Part shown: positions 16,794 through 25,914 of the stretch, piece after piece
Position numbering within the stretch: the first letter of the stretch is position 1
How the letters are laid out: each line of letters begins with the position of its first letter
Source: Rubrivivax sp.
GTDB lineage: Bacteria; Pseudomonadota; Gammaproteobacteria; Burkholderiales; Burkholderiaceae_C
Assembly: GCA_019635315.1 (NCBI GenBank)
Contig: JAHBZT010000005.1
Location: 62,001-126,000, forward strand
Direction of reading: 5' to 3'
Length of the DNA stretch: 64,000 nt
Made by a program: the position numbers and the translations under genes
Notes under the pieces: model-generated
What the model was told of the DNA's origin: nothing
Seen by the model: only the letters and a program-made list of their open reading frames with translations
The model's database searches: none

Positions 16794-17684
16794 ATGCAGG
16801 CCGCACCCCAGACCTCGATCGCCCGTGCCGCGTGCTGGATGGCCGGCTGGCTGACGCTGATGGTGGTGATCGCCGTGGCCGGGCGCGAGGCCGCGCGCGA
16901 GCTGTCGGTATTCCAGATCATGCTGCTGCGCTCCACGCTGGGCATGGCCATGCTGTGGCCCCTGGTGCGCGCGGCGGGGGGCCTGGCCGCGGTCAGGACC
17001 GAGCGGCTGCCCCAGCACGTGCTGCGCAACACGGTCCACTACGGCGCGCAGTACGGCTGGTTCGTGACCCTGACCCTGATCCCGCTCGCGCAGGTGGTGT
17101 CGATCGAATTCACGATGCCGATCTGGTCGGCCGTCCTGGCGGTGGCCTTTCTCGGCGAACGCATGAGCGGCCGCAAGTGGTTCGCGGTGCTGCTGGGGCT
17201 GGTGGGCGTGGCGGTGATCGTGCGTCCCCGCGCAGGCGAACTCGATGTCGGCCAGCTGATCGCGCTGGCCTCCGCGCTGGGCTTCGCGGTCTCGGTGGTG
17301 CTGGTGAAGTCGCTCACCCGCACCGACGCGGCGGTGGCGATCAGCTTCTGGATGCTGGTGGTGCAGAGCGCAATCGGGCTCGTCCCGGCGCTGCTGGTCT
17401 GGCAGTGGCCCTCGACGACGGCCTGGGCTTGGGTGGTGCTGGTGGCCTTCTGCGGCACCTATTCGCATTACTGCTTCGCCAGGGCGATGCAGCATGCCGA
17501 CGCCACGGTGGTCGTGCCGATGGACTTCCTGCGCGTGCCGCTGACGGCGCTCGTGGGCTGGCTGGCGTACTCGGAACGGCTGGATCTCTTCACGGCGTTG
17601 GGTGTCGGGCTGATCCTGGCCGGCAACCTGCTGAACCTGCTCCGTTGGCCGGCCGGCGCCTGGCCGGTGCGGCCCAAGGCGTGA
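16794..17684 (+). CDS. DMT-superfamily (EamA) transporter
   Basis: A 296-aa inner-membrane protein with about ten hydrophobic helices in two repeated EamA halves (residues about 12-140 and 155-285). The first half contains the typical ERMSGRKWFAVLLGLVGV helix hinge, and the second ends VGLILAGNLLNLLRW. Known members export amino acids, nucleosides or other metabolites; nothing here fixes the substrate. The ATG at 16794 is used; the 248 bp shared with the divergent cyclase gene hold no other gene I can see. Convergent with the MFS-acyltransferase gene, 21 bp away. Confidence 0.85.
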   Translation: MQAAPQTSIARAACWMAGWLTLMVVIAVAGREAARELSVFQIMLLRSTLGMAMLWPLVRAAGGLAAVRTERLPQHVLRNTVHYGAQYGWFVTLTLIPLAQVVSIEFTMPIWSAVLAVAFLGERMSGRKWFAVLLGLVGVAVIVRPRAGELDVGQLIALASALGFAVSVVLVKSLTRTDAAVAISFWMLVVQSAIGLVPALLVWQWPSTTAWAWVVLVAFCGTYSHYCFARAMQHADATVVVPMDFLRVPLTALVGWLAYSERLDLFTALGVGLILAGNLLNLLRWPAGAWPVRPKA

Positions 17685-17705
17685 GCCGCCCCACGGCCTG
17701 CGCCC

Positions 17706-19619
17706 TTACCCCGCCAGCAACCCCGCCACCTTCTCCCGCAACCCCTGCGGCGTCACCACCGCCGCCGGCACCGGTGCCGCAGCCGACAAGCCCACCGGGC
17801 TGAACAGCCCGCGCCGGAACGGACGGCGCATCGCGCGCCCGCCTTCGACGCGCGAGAAGAAGCTGCCCCACAGGTTGTGCAGCGCCAGCGGCACCACCGG
17901 CACCGGGTGGCTGGCCAGGATCTTCATCACGCCGCCCTTGAATTCGCCCAGCGTGCCGTCGCGCGTGATCGCGCCTTCGGGAAAGATGGCCAGCAGTTCA
18001 CCGTCGTCCAGCACCGCGCGCGCCTGCGCGAAGGCGCGTTCGTAGGCCGCCGGGTCCTCGCGCTGCGGCGCGATCGGGATCGCCTTGGCCAGCCGGAACA
18101 GCCAGCCCAGCACGGGAATGGCGAAGATGCGGTGGTCCATCACGAAGCGGATCGGCCGCGGGCTGGCCGCCATCAGCAGCATCGCGTCGACGAAGCTGAC
18201 GTGGTTGCACACCAGGATGGCCGCGCCCTCGCGCGGGATGTGCTCGTCGCCGCGCACGCTGAAGCGGTAGATCACGCGCGTCAGCAGGAAGGCGACGAAG
18301 CGCAGCAGGTATTCCGGCACCAGCAGGAAGATGTAGAAGCCGACGATGGTGTTCAGCACCGCCAGCGTCAGGAAGACCTGCGGGATGCTGAACCCGGCCG
18401 CCAGCAGCGCGCCCGTCATCAGCGCGCTCACCACCATGAACAGCGCATTCAGGATGTTGTTGGCGGCGATGATGCGCGCGCGGTGCGTGGGCGGGCTGCG
18501 CAGCTGGATCAGCGCATACATCGGCACGCTGTAGACGCCGGCGCTCAGCGACAGCAGCGCCAGGTCCACGATCACGCGCCAGTGCGCCGGCTGCGCGACG
18601 AAGGCCGCCAGCGTCTGCGCGCCTTCCACCGGCGGCAGCGCGCGCGTGGCGAGGTACAGGTCGAAGGCGAACAGGCTCATGCCCAGCGCGCCCAGTGGCA
18701 CGAGGCCGATCTCCACGTGCCGGCGCGACAGCGTCTCGCACAGCAGCGCGCCCAGCCCCACGCCCAGCGAGAACACCACCAGCAGCAGCGACGCGACCTG
18801 CTCGTTGCCTTGCAGCACCTCGCGCGAGAAGGCCGGGAACAGGCTCAGGAAGACGGCGCCGAAGAACCACATCCAGCTGATGCCCAGCAGCGAGCGGAAG
18901 ACCGCGCGCTGCCCATAGGCCAGCTTCAGGTTGCGCCAGGTCTCGCTGGCCGGGTTCCAGTTGATCCTCAGCGCCGGGTCGCTGGCCGGCGAGACCGGCA
19001 CCCCGTGCGCCGCCACGCGCCCGGCCACCGCCACTGCCAGGCAGGCCCAGGCGGTGACCTGCGCACCCACCTCGGGCAGCGCGATCAGCAGCCCGCCGGC
19101 CACGTTGCCGAGCAGGATGGAGACGAAGGTGCCCATCTCGACGACGCCGTTGCCGCCGGTCAGCTCGCGCTCGTCCAGGTGCTGCGGCAGGTAGGCGTAC
19201 TTGACCGGGCCGAAGACCGTGCTCTGCAGCCCCATCAGGAACAGGCAGGCCAGCAGCAGCGGCACATGGGCGAGGTAGAAGCCCACCGCGCCCAGCGCCA
19301 TGATCACGATCTCCAGCGTCTTGAGCTGCCGGATCAGCCAGGCCTTGTCCACCTTGTCGGCGATCTGCCCGCTGGTGGCGGAAAACAGCAGGTAGGGCAG
19401 GATGAAGACCGCGCCGATCACCAGCCCGGCCATCGCCGGCGGCAGCCAGCTCACCTGCAGCTGGTAGGTCACCATCACGGTGAAGGCAAACTTGAACAGG
19501 TTGTCGTTGCCGGCGCCCAGGAACTGCACCCAGAAGAAGGGCGCGAAGCGGCGCTGCTTGAGCAGCGCAAACTGGTTCGGGTGGCCACCGGGCGCGGCGG
19601 CTTCGGTCGTCGTCGACAA
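17706..19619 (-). CDS. MFS transporter (LplT-like) fused to a PlsC-type acyltransferase
   Basis: A 637-aa fusion. Residues about 1-400 are a 12-helix MFS carrier of the lysophospholipid transporter LplT type (LGAGNDNLFKFAFTVMV at the start). Residues about 425-637 are a 1-acylglycerol-3-phosphate acyltransferase domain with the catalytic HX4D (H473/D478 in NHVSFVDAM) and FPEGAITRDG. Known: E. coli splits the activities between LplT and Aas; this architecture lacks the acyl-ACP synthetase domain. Inferred role: import and reacylation of lysophospholipids at the inner membrane. The TTG at 19619 is chosen for a GGAG site 7 nt upstream; earlier ATGs would overlap the amidohydrolase gene. Last gene of a five-gene operon. 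Confidence 0.88.
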   Translation of the reverse strand: MSTTTEAAAPGGHPNQFALLKQRRFAPFFWVQFLGAGNDNLFKFAFTVMVTYQLQVSWLPPAMAGLVIGAVFILPYLLFSATSGQIADKVDKAWLIRQLKTLEIVIMALGAVGFYLAHVPLLLACLFLMGLQSTVFGPVKYAYLPQHLDERELTGGNGVVEMGTFVSILLGNVAGGLLIALPEVGAQVTAWACLAVAVAGRVAAHGVPVSPASDPALRINWNPASETWRNLKLAYGQRAVFRSLLGISWMWFFGAVFLSLFPAFSREVLQGNEQVASLLLVVFSLGVGLGALLCETLSRRHVEIGLVPLGALGMSLFAFDLYLATRALPPVEGAQTLAAFVAQPAHWRVIVDLALLSLSAGVYSVPMYALIQLRSPPTHRARIIAANNILNALFMVVSALMTGALLAAGFSIPQVFLTLAVLNTIVGFYIFLLVPEYLLRFVAFLLTRVIYRFSVRGDEHIPREGAAILVCNHVSFVDAMLLMAASPRPIRFVMDHRIFAIPVLGWLFRLAKAIPIAPQREDPAAYERAFAQARAVLDDGELLAIFPEGAITRDGTLGEFKGGVMKILASHPVPVVPLALHNLWGSFFSRVEGGRAMRRPFRRGLFSPVGLSAAAPVPAAVVTPQGLREKVAGLLAG

Positions 19620-19641
19620 GGGCGGTCTCCGCAACAGTGGG

Positions 19642-20877
19642 TCAGGCAGCGCGCAGCGCGTCCAGCGCGCGCGCCTCGAACAGGGCGGCCGGCAGCCGCG
19701 CGCTGCCCAGGCGCAGGCTGCGCTTGAGCACCACGTCGAACAGCAGCGCATTGTGTTCACGGATGCGCGACAGCGGCGCAGCATGCTCGGCGTCCAGCAG
19801 CCCGGCCTGCACCAGCCGCGGCATCGAATACAGCGGCACGATGCCCGGCAGCGGGTGGTCCGAGCCGTGCAGCAGCCGGCCGTGCCAGTGTTCGTTCCCG
19901 AGCACCGCGCGCCACACGGCCGGCGTGCGGTTGCGCTGGAAGACAGCCGAGAGGTCGCCGAACAGCCGGCCTTCCCATTCGCGCTCGGCCATCAGGCGTG
20001 CGAACAGCTCGAAGGCCGGCACCCTGGGCGCGGACGGCCGGTCGGTGTCCTGCGCCTGACCCAGCGACGCGCAATGCGCGACGATGACCGTCGCGCCCAG
20101 CGCCAGCAGGTGGCGCACCAGCAGCGGGTTGACCAGGTCGTCGCGCCGCGCGCCCGGCGCGGCCTTCTCCTCGCCGCAGTGCACGACCAGCGGCAGCCGG
20201 GCCCGCGCGAGCCGTTCGCAGAAGGCGCGGCAGCGCGCGTCGCGCGGGTCGATATTCATCGCGCTCGGCAGCCACTTGACGGCCACCGCGCCGCCGGCGA
20301 TGGCCGCCTCCAGCCGCGCGATCGCGTCCGGGCGGTAGGGGTGCACCGAGGCGACCCATTCGAAGCGGCCCTCGGAGGCTTCGGCGATGCGCCGCGCATA
20401 GTCGTCGGGCACGTGGAAGGTCGTCCAGTCGGGCTCGGGCCTGCCGTCGTCGCGGCAGGCCTGGTCGAAGGCATACAGCCACCAGCGCGCGCCGGCCGGG
20501 AAGCCGGCCGCCAGCTGCTGCAGCCGCTGCACGTAGGCGCGGTCGATCGACGGCGCATCGGACGCCACGCAGGCGGCGTCCAGGATCACGTGCTTGCGCA
20601 GCAGTTCGGTCGGCCGCCACCACTGGTGCAGGCTAGCGTGCACGGTGCAGCCGCTGCCGCTGTCGCCGGTGCCCAGCAGGTGGGCGTGGGTGTCGACGAG
20701 CCGCGTCGTGTCCAGCCCCTCGAAGGCCGAGAGCACCAGGTCGTGCCGCGCCAGCTCGTCGGGCAGCGTGCCGCGGCAGGGGTTGCGTGCCTCGGCCGCG
20801 GCATGCAGGCCCAGGCCGGTGAAGAGCCCCGCGCCCAGCGCCGCGCAGCAGCCCAGCAGCAGGTGGCGGCGCTTCAT
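19642..20877 (-). CDS. Exported amidohydrolase-family metal-dependent hydrolase
   Basis: A 411-aa TIM-barrel amidohydrolase. The first metal motif DTHAHL lies near residue 63, further metal ligands are expected in VVHCGE and IVAHC, and the late Asp is in HGSDHPLPG. The N-terminus (MKRRHLLLGCCAALGAGLF) is a signal segment, so the enzyme acts outside the cytoplasm; a lipoprotein cleavage is doubtful because the Cys pair is very close to the start. Known relatives (amidohydrolase 2) are lactonases, decarboxylases and hydrolases. Only 3 bp separate it from the upstream DUF2145 gene, so it belongs to the same leftward operon. Confidence 0.82.
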   Translation of the reverse strand: MKRRHLLLGCCAALGAGLFTGLGLHAAAEARNPCRGTLPDELARHDLVLSAFEGLDTTRLVDTHAHLLGTGDSGSGCTVHASLHQWWRPTELLRKHVILDAACVASDAPSIDRAYVQRLQQLAAGFPAGARWWLYAFDQACRDDGRPEPDWTTFHVPDDYARRIAEASEGRFEWVASVHPYRPDAIARLEAAIAGGAVAVKWLPSAMNIDPRDARCRAFCERLARARLPLVVHCGEEKAAPGARRDDLVNPLLVRHLLALGATVIVAHCASLGQAQDTDRPSAPRVPAFELFARLMAEREWEGRLFGDLSAVFQRNRTPAVWRAVLGNEHWHGRLLHGSDHPLPGIVPLYSMPRLVQAGLLDAEHAAPLSRIREHNALLFDVVLKRSLRLGSARLPAALFEARALDALRAA

Positions 20878-20880
20878 GGC

Positions 20881-21681
20881 CTAGCGGACGACCTGCACGC
20901 GGCCGGCCAGCGCCGAGCGCTCCAGCCAGGCGAAGACCGAGTCGACGGTCACCGTCTCGATGCGGTCGCCGAAGCGCTTGTCGTTCGGGTGGTCGTCGAA
21001 GGCGATGTTGGCCGCCGTCATGCGCGCGCCCAGCCGCGTCATCGCGCCGATGCGCAGCACGCTGGGCTCGTAGCCCTGCAGCCGCAGCCAGGCCTGGGCG
21101 CGCTCGCGGCTCGTCGCGGCCGGCTCGTGCGCCATCGCGATCGTCTCGATCGCCCACTGGTTGCTCTGCTGGTAGCGCTGCGCCCAGGGGTAGGCGACCA
21201 TGCTGTAGTCGGCCACGTGCAGGCGCGCGACGCGCCGGTTGTCGTCCAGCACGGCCATCAGCTTCGCCTGGGCCTCCCTGGACAGCGGCGCCAGCGCGGC
21301 GCGGTACTGCCACAGGTCGTCGAGGAAGAATTCGGCCAGTCCCTGGCGGTACAGGTCGGCGCGCGCGCTGCCGCACTGGTTGAGCTTGTGCACCACGCGC
21401 CAGGCGCCGCCGGCGAACGGGTCGCGGTAGGCCAGGCCCAGGTGCGACCACTGCAACCCGTAGCGGCCCAGGTCCTGGCCGGCGCGCGCGAGCACGACGA
21501 CCTCGGCGCCGGTGGCGTCCAGCGCCTGGCGCGTGCGCTCGGCGAGCTCGACCGAGCGCTGCACGGCGTCGGCGTCCGGCAGGCGCTGCTCGCAGCTGCG
21601 GCCGGCCTGCGCGGCCGTCGCGGTCAGCAGCGCGGCCAGGGCCAGCGTGGTGAAGGTCGTGCGCAGCATCGTCGGCCTCAT
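20881..21681 (-). CDS. DUF2145 family exported protein
   Basis: A 266-aa periplasmic protein with a clear signal peptide (LRTTFTTLALAALLTATAAQ). The mature sequence matches DUF2145: ERTRQALDATGAEVVVLARA, GQDLGRYGLQWSHLGLAYR, AWRVVHKLNQCG, LAEFFLDDL and ADYSMVAYPW. His, Ser and Cys positions in the conserved blocks (WSHLG, LNQCG) recall NlpC/P60-like or lipid-hydrolase folds, but no catalytic set is established. Start ATG at 21681 overlaps the stop of the upstream gene (ATGA); ATG 21669 is an alternative. Function unknown. It is co-transcribed with an amidohydrolase and an MFS-acyltransferase. Confidence 0.83.
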   Translation of the reverse strand: MRPTMLRTTFTTLALAALLTATAAQAGRSCEQRLPDADAVQRSVELAERTRQALDATGAEVVVLARAGQDLGRYGLQWSHLGLAYRDPFAGGAWRVVHKLNQCGSARADLYRQGLAEFFLDDLWQYRAALAPLSREAQAKLMAVLDDNRRVARLHVADYSMVAYPWAQRYQQSNQWAIETIAMAHEPAATSRERAQAWLRLQGYEPSVLRIGAMTRLGARMTAANIAFDDHPNDKRFGDRIETVTVDSVFAWLERSALAGRVQVVR

Positions 21682-22109
21682 CGCGTCACGCGCTCGTTGT
21701 ACAGCAGCGCACGCCCGACCTCGTTCGGGATGTACGCGATGGCCTTGCCGGCCGCCGACAGCACCCAGCCGGCGCTGAAGGCGGTGGCGACGACGGCGGT
21801 GCCGGCGACCACCGACACCGCGCCCGCGGCCTGTGCCGACAGCGTGACGCTGGCACGCGCGCCGTCCGAGGCACGTTCCAGCACCCACACGGTGCCGTCG
21901 GACGCCGCCTCGACGGCGACCACGGTGAAGGCGGCGCCGCTGACCAGCAGCCCGACCGGCGCCACCACCGACACCGCCACCGGCAGCATCGACAGCGCGC
22001 TGGCTTCAGAGGCGGTGTTGTGGGCGCGGGCCGGCGTGGCGGCGACTAGCGTGATCGCCAGCGCGGCGGCGAGCGCGGTGGCGCGGGAGAAGAAGGTGGT
22101 GGGTCTCAT
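21678..22109 (-). CDS. Hypothetical small secreted or envelope protein
   Basis: A 143-aa protein, family not recognised. Signal peptide residues 1-29 (TALAAALAITLVAATPARA). The rest is rich in Ala, Val, Ser and Thr with alternating hydrophobic strands (SMLPVAVSVVAPVGLLVSG, AFTVVAVEA) and ends GRALLYNERVTR. The start at 22109 (MRPTTFFSRA) is preferred over ATG 22145 because it places the signal peptide at the N-terminus. The stop overlaps the DUF2145 start. Its fixed place between YiaA-like and DUF2145 genes suggests an accessory of the same envelope system. Confidence 0.7.
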   Translation of the reverse strand: MRPTTFFSRATALAAALAITLVAATPARAHNTASEASALSMLPVAVSVVAPVGLLVSGAAFTVVAVEAASDGTVWVLERASDGARASVTLSAQAAGAVSVVAGTAVVATAFSAGWVLSAAGKAIAYIPNEVGRALLYNERVTR

Positions 22110-22145
22110 GAGGGTTCGTCCTGTCGGTGTCGGAGTCATGTGCAT

Positions 22146-22619
22146 TCAGCGCGTCGTCGCGATGTCGTCGCCGCCCGTCGGCGCGTCCAGCGCCGCCAGC
22201 CGGCCCTCGGCGCGCGCCTCGGCCAGCGCCGCCTCGTGCGCGTCGCGCAGCGTCTTGGCCAGCGTGAAGACGCTGGACACCAGGAACAGCCAGCACACGC
22301 CCAGGAAGGCCTTGTAGGTCGGGTTGATCTCCATGCGCACCAGGCCCCAGGCGGTGAGCGCCATCGCCAGTCCGAAGCCGGCCCACACCACCAGGCCCCA
22401 CAGCGGCGCGTCGACGCGCCGGCCTTCGTTGTCGCGCACGTGCTTGGACAGCACGAAGGCGCTGCTGGTCGTGAACAGGTAGCCCATGACCATGAAGGCG
22501 CGGTCCAGGTCCTGGCCCGGCAGCCAGGCCAGGCCGGTCGCGCACAGCGCGACGGCGGCGCCGAAGCTGGTCCAGACCTGGGCCTTCCAGGCGCGGGTGT
22601 CGTGGCGGATCGGTGTCAT
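22146..22619 (-). CDS. YiaA/YiaB-family inner membrane protein
   Basis: A 157-aa protein with four hydrophobic helices (about residues 15-32, 40-57, 73-93, 100-120) arranged as two YiaAB helix pairs: FMVMGYLFTTSSAFVLSKHV and YKAFLGVCWLFLVSSVFTLA repeat the same pattern. A charged cytosolic tail ends GGDDIATTR. Known: YiaA/YiaB proteins are small membrane proteins of unknown role. First gene of the leftward five-gene operon; its promoter must lie in the 127 bp shared with the divergent HTH regulator, which contains a 17-bp palindrome. Confidence 0.85.
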   Translation of the reverse strand: MTPIRHDTRAWKAQVWTSFGAAVALCATGLAWLPGQDLDRAFMVMGYLFTTSSAFVLSKHVRDNEGRRVDAPLWGLVVWAGFGLAMALTAWGLVRMEINPTYKAFLGVCWLFLVSSVFTLAKTLRDAHEAALAEARAEGRLAALDAPTGGDDIATTR

Positions 22620-22714
22620 TGCGGGGGAAGGTCGTTGAACACGGGCCGGATGCTGCCCGCGCGCCGTCAAGGTATCCATCCCCCCAGGAGGTGTGGCCCA
22701 GCTTCGGACGTCTG

Positions 22715-22731
22715 GTATCGTATTTCGATAC
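22715..22731. promoter_or_regulatory. Palindromic operator candidate between regulator and five-gene operon
   Basis: GTATCG-TATTT-CGATAC is a perfect 6-bp inverted repeat with a 5-bp AT spacer, an AT-rich block in otherwise GC-rich DNA. It lies 15 bp before the regulator ATG and about 95 bp from the divergent YiaA-like gene. This suits autoregulation by the HTH protein and control of the operon; no binding data are implied. Confidence 0.6.
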
Positions 22732-22746
22732 TTTTGGAGACCGGCG

Positions 22747-23490
22747 ATGAGCGGCACGCAGTCCCTGGTCGGCGCGCTGAAGACCGAGCTGCGGCGCGCC
22801 GGCATCACCTACGCGCAACTGGCGCGCGAGCTCGGCCTGGCCGAGAGCACGGTCAAGCGCATGTTCTCGCGCGGCGAAATGACGCTGGCGCGCATCGACG
22901 AGATCCTGGCCGTGCTGCGCCTGGACTTCGCCGACCTGGCGCGCGAAGTGGCGCTGGCCGCGCCGCCGCGGCGCGAGCTGACGCCGGAGCAGGAGCGCGC
23001 GGTGGTCGCCGACCCGCGGCTGCTGCTGACCGCCATCTGCGCGCTGAGCCAATGGACGGTGGAGCAGATCGTGGCCACCTACACGATCAGCAAGCCGCAG
23101 GCCGTGGCCTGCCTGCTGGCGCTGGACCGGCTGGGCATCCTGGAGCTGCGCGCCAACAACCGCTATAGGCTGAAGATCGACAAGACCTTCCGCTGGCGGC
23201 CGCATGGCCCGGTGATGCAGTTCTTCCGCCAGCACGCGGTGGGCGACTATTTCGGCGGCGGCTTCGACGGCGAGGGCGAGACGCTGGTGCTGGTGCACGG
23301 CCAGGTGAGCCCGGCGCAGGCCGTGCAGTTCGACGACCGCCTGCAGCGCCTGGCGCAGGACTTCGCCGCGCAGCACCTGGCCGACCAGAAGCTGCCCGCC
23401 ACGGAACGCCGCGCCTACACGATGCTGGTGGGTCTGCGCTCCTGGCTGTTCGCGCCCTTCCGCGAGATGCTGCGGCAGGCCGCCTCGTGA
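22747..23490 (+). CDS. XRE-type HTH transcriptional regulator with C-terminal sensor region
   Basis: A 247-aa regulator. An N-terminal helix-turn-helix (residues about 17-60; [20 protein letters not shown]) of the Cro/C1 type is followed by a second winged-helix-like segment ([20 protein letters not shown]) and a C-terminal region with [19 protein letters not shown] that may be a ligand or dimer module. The ATG has a good GGAG site. It is divergent from the YiaA/DUF2145/amidohydrolase/MFS-acyltransferase operon and has its own palindrome just upstream, so it likely controls both directions. Convergent with the next hydrolase, with one base between the stops. Confidence 0.83.
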   Translation: MSGTQSLVGALKTELRRAGITYAQLARELGLAESTVKRMFSRGEMTLARIDEILAVLRLDFADLAREVALAAPPRRELTPEQERAVVADPRLLLTAICALSQWTVEQIVATYTISKPQAVACLLALDRLGILELRANNRYRLKIDKTFRWRPHGPVMQFFRQHAVGDYFGGGFDGEGETLVLVHGQVSPAQAVQFDDRLQRLAQDFAAQHLADQKLPATERRAYTMLVGLRSWLFAPFREMLRQAAS

Positions 23491-23491
23491 T

Positions 23492-24433
23492 TCAGCGCGG
23501 GGCCAGGGCCTGGGTCAGCACCGCGCCGCACAGCGCGACCGCGGTGCGCGCTTCGTCCAGCACCCGGGTCATCGTGATGAAGCCGTGGATCTGGCGCTCG
23601 AAGCACAGGTACTGCGCCGGCGTGCCGGCCGCCGACAGGGCGTCCGCATACTGCCGGCCCTCGTCGCGCAGCGGGTCGAAGCCGGCGGTCAGCACCAGCG
23701 CCGGCGGCAACCGCGAGTGGTCCGCCGCGAGCAGCGGCGAGGCACGCCAGTCGCTCCACTGCGCCGGGTCGGGCGTGTAGTGGCCGCGGTAGTAGGCGAT
23801 GCTGTCGGCGGTCAGCAGATAACCCTGGGCATTGGTGGTGTGCGAAGGCGCCACGGCACGCATGTCGGTGCCCGGGTAGATCAGCAGCTGGAAGGCCGGC
23901 AACGGCTCGCCGGCGTCGCGCAGCGTCAGGCAGACGACGGCCGCCAGGTTGCCGCCGGCGCTGTCGCCACCCACCGCCAGCCGCGTCGCATCCAGCCCCA
24001 GCGCCGCCGCCTCGCGGCGCACCCAGCGCGTGGCGGCGACGCAGTCGTCCACCGCCGCCGGGAAGCGGTGCTCGGGCGCCAGCCGGTAGTCGACCGCGAC
24101 CACCGCCGCACCCGCGGCCAGGCACAGCTGCCGGCACAGCACGTCGTGCGTCTCGAGGTCGCCGATGACCCAGCCGCCGCCGTGGAAGTACACCAGCACC
24201 GGCTGCGGCCCGGGCCGCGCGCCCGCCGCAGCCGGCGGCCGGTACAGGCGCAGCGGCACGCCGCCGTCGGTGGCCAGCGTGCGCACCTCGGCCACCGCCG
24301 GCTGATCGGGCTGCGTGAAGAAGCGCCGTTCCAGGTACATGCGCCGCGCCTCGGCGGCGGACAGCGTATGCACCGGCGGCACCTGGCGTTCGATCATCAG
24401 GTCCAGCAGGGCACGGGCTTGGGGGTCGAGCAT
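23492..24433 (-). CDS. Alpha/beta hydrolase of the hormone-sensitive lipase family
   Basis: A 313-aa esterase. HGGGW (oxyanion hole, about residue 84) and GDSAGGN (nucleophile Ser, about 158) are the two signatures of family IV esterases. Asp lies in GFDPLRDEG (about 255) and His in QIHGFI (about 285), completing the triad. No signal peptide, so cytosolic. The ATG at 24433 gives the standard N-terminal cap ([11 protein letters not shown]). Likely hydrolyses short acyl esters; the physiological substrate is unknown. Transcribed alone leftwards, divergent from the YchJ gene. Confidence 0.9.
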   Translation of the reverse strand: MLDPQARALLDLMIERQVPPVHTLSAAEARRMYLERRFFTQPDQPAVAEVRTLATDGGVPLRLYRPPAAAGARPGPQPVLVYFHGGGWVIGDLETHDVLCRQLCLAAGAAVVAVDYRLAPEHRFPAAVDDCVAATRWVRREAAALGLDATRLAVGGDSAGGNLAAVVCLTLRDAGEPLPAFQLLIYPGTDMRAVAPSHTTNAQGYLLTADSIAYYRGHYTPDPAQWSDWRASPLLAADHSRLPPALVLTAGFDPLRDEGRQYADALSAAGTPAQYLCFERQIHGFITMTRVLDEARTAVALCGAVLTQALAPR

Positions 24434-24508
24434 GGCGGTTCTCCAGGACGCTTCGCGGCCAGTGTAGTCAGCGGGAACCGCGCCGCGTGCCGCGTACGAT
24501 GCGCCGCG

Positions 24509-24907
24509 ATGAACCGCCACGCAGCGCACGACGACCCCTGCCCCTGCGGCAGCGGCCAGCCCTACCCCGCCTGCTGCGGCCGCTTCCACGCCGGGCCGCT
24601 GCACCTGCAGGCGCCCGATGCCGAGGCGCTGATGCGCTCGCGCTACAGCGCCTTCGTGCGCGGCGACGTGGACTACCTGCTCGCGACCTGGCATCCGTCG
24701 ACACGGCCGGCCTCGCTGGTGCTGGAGCCCGGCGTGCGCTGGCTGGGACTGGAGGTGCGTGCGCACCACCACATCGACGACGAGCACGCGACGGTCGAAT
24801 TCGTCGCACGCAGCCGGCTCGCCGGCCGCGCGACGCGGCTGCACGAAACCAGCCGCTTCGTGCGCGAGGGCGGGCGCTGGTTCTACGTCGACGGCGACGT
24901 CGGCTGA
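24509..24907 (+). CDS. YchJ-family SEC-C metal-binding protein
   Basis: A 132-aa protein. An N-terminal SEC-C zinc motif ([17 protein letters not shown], residues about 11-27) is followed by the conserved [19 protein letters not shown] block and an NTF2-like domain ending [13 protein letters not shown]. This is the YchJ/UPF0225 pattern. Function of the family is not known; SEC-C motifs bind zinc. Its last 25 bp overlap the end of the convergent hydrolase gene, so the two genes share their 3' ends. Confidence 0.9.
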   Translation: MNRHAAHDDPCPCGSGQPYPACCGRFHAGPLHLQAPDAEALMRSRYSAFVRGDVDYLLATWHPSTRPASLVLEPGVRWLGLEVRAHHHIDDEHATVEFVARSRLAGRATRLHETSRFVREGGRWFYVDGDVG

Positions 24908-25806
24908 GGTCCCGGCGGGTCGACCTGCTCGACCCAGTCCTCGACCGCCTGCCGCACCTCGGCCGGCCGTTCGGTCAGCGGCCAATGCTGGCAGTGCACG
25001 GTGCGCAGCGTGACGCGCGGGCCGGCCAGCGCGGCGCGCATCTCGCCGGCGTCGGCGAAGGTCGCGCCGCTGGACAGCAGCGCCAGCACCGGCAGGTCCA
25101 GTTCACGCGGCCGCGGCGCCGGGCGGAACATCTCGACCAGGTCCTGCAGGTAGACCGCCAGCGGCACATGGCGCAGGTCGGCGCGTGCCGAGCTGTACTG
25201 CGCGACGAAGGCCCGCTCGGCCTCCGGCGACGCGGCCAGCGCGCGCCGCGCCGCCTCGTCCAGCGCGCGCAGGTCCAGCGGCGGCAGCGCGCCGCGGTGC
25301 AGGCCCAGCGCATTGAGCCCGCGCACCGCCGCCGCGGCCAGCGCGAGCAGCGGCGACGCCGTGGCCAGCAGCCGCCAGCGGCCATGCAGCGCTTCGCGGA
25401 AGACCGGGTCGATCAGCGCCAGGCCGCGCACGCGCGCCGGCTGCCGGCGTGCAAACTGCAGCGCCACCTGCGCACCCAGGCTGTGGCCGACGAGCAGTGC
25501 CGCCTCCCCGCCCTCGGCGTCCAGCACCGCGGCGAGGTCGTCGCACCAGGCGCCGATGTCGGTGCGCCCACGCGTGAGCGCGGCGCCGTGGCCACGCAGG
25601 TCGACGCGGATCAGCGCGTGCCGCTGCGCCAGCCGGCTGTGCTCGGCGAACTCCTCGAAGCGCGTCGCGTTGCTCGCCAGGCCGTGCAGCAGCAGCACCG
25701 GCGCGCCGCGCTGCGGCTCGGGCAGCGCCGGCACGCGCACGCGCCAGGCGATGCGCGCGCCGTCGCCTGCGCGCCGCTCGCGCAACTGGTCGAAGCCGTG
25801 GGCCAT
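24883..25806 (-). CDS. Alpha/beta fold hydrolase
   Basis: A 307-aa alpha/beta hydrolase. [16 protein letters not shown] provides the oxyanion loop, GHSLGAQV (about residue 106) the nucleophile, and the histidine is in [13 protein letters not shown] near the C-terminus. Asp is probably in the ALIDPV or SGATFADAG region. Many members of this group are esterases, epoxide hydrolases or C-C bond hydrolases; the substrate is not deducible. No signal peptide. ATG 25806. Its stop lies inside the 3' end of the YchJ gene on the opposite strand. Confidence 0.87.
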   Translation of the reverse strand: MAHGFDQLRERRAGDGARIAWRVRVPALPEPQRGAPVLLLHGLASNATRFEEFAEHSRLAQRHALIRVDLRGHGAALTRGRTDIGAWCDDLAAVLDAEGGEAALLVGHSLGAQVALQFARRQPARVRGLALIDPVFREALHGRWRLLATASPLLALAAAAVRGLNALGLHRGALPPLDLRALDEAARRALAASPEAERAFVAQYSSARADLRHVPLAVYLQDLVEMFRPAPRPRELDLPVLALLSSGATFADAGEMRAALAGPRVTLRTVHCQHWPLTERPAEVRQAVEDWVEQVDPPGPQPTSPST

Positions 25807-25914
25807 GGGCGGCGATGCTAGTGCGGCCGCTGCCACCGACGCGATGTTCGGGGCGCGTCGTTCGGGACCTGCCGCACACGCCGCACCGTGCGGAGCATCC
25901 ACTAAGCTCGCGCC

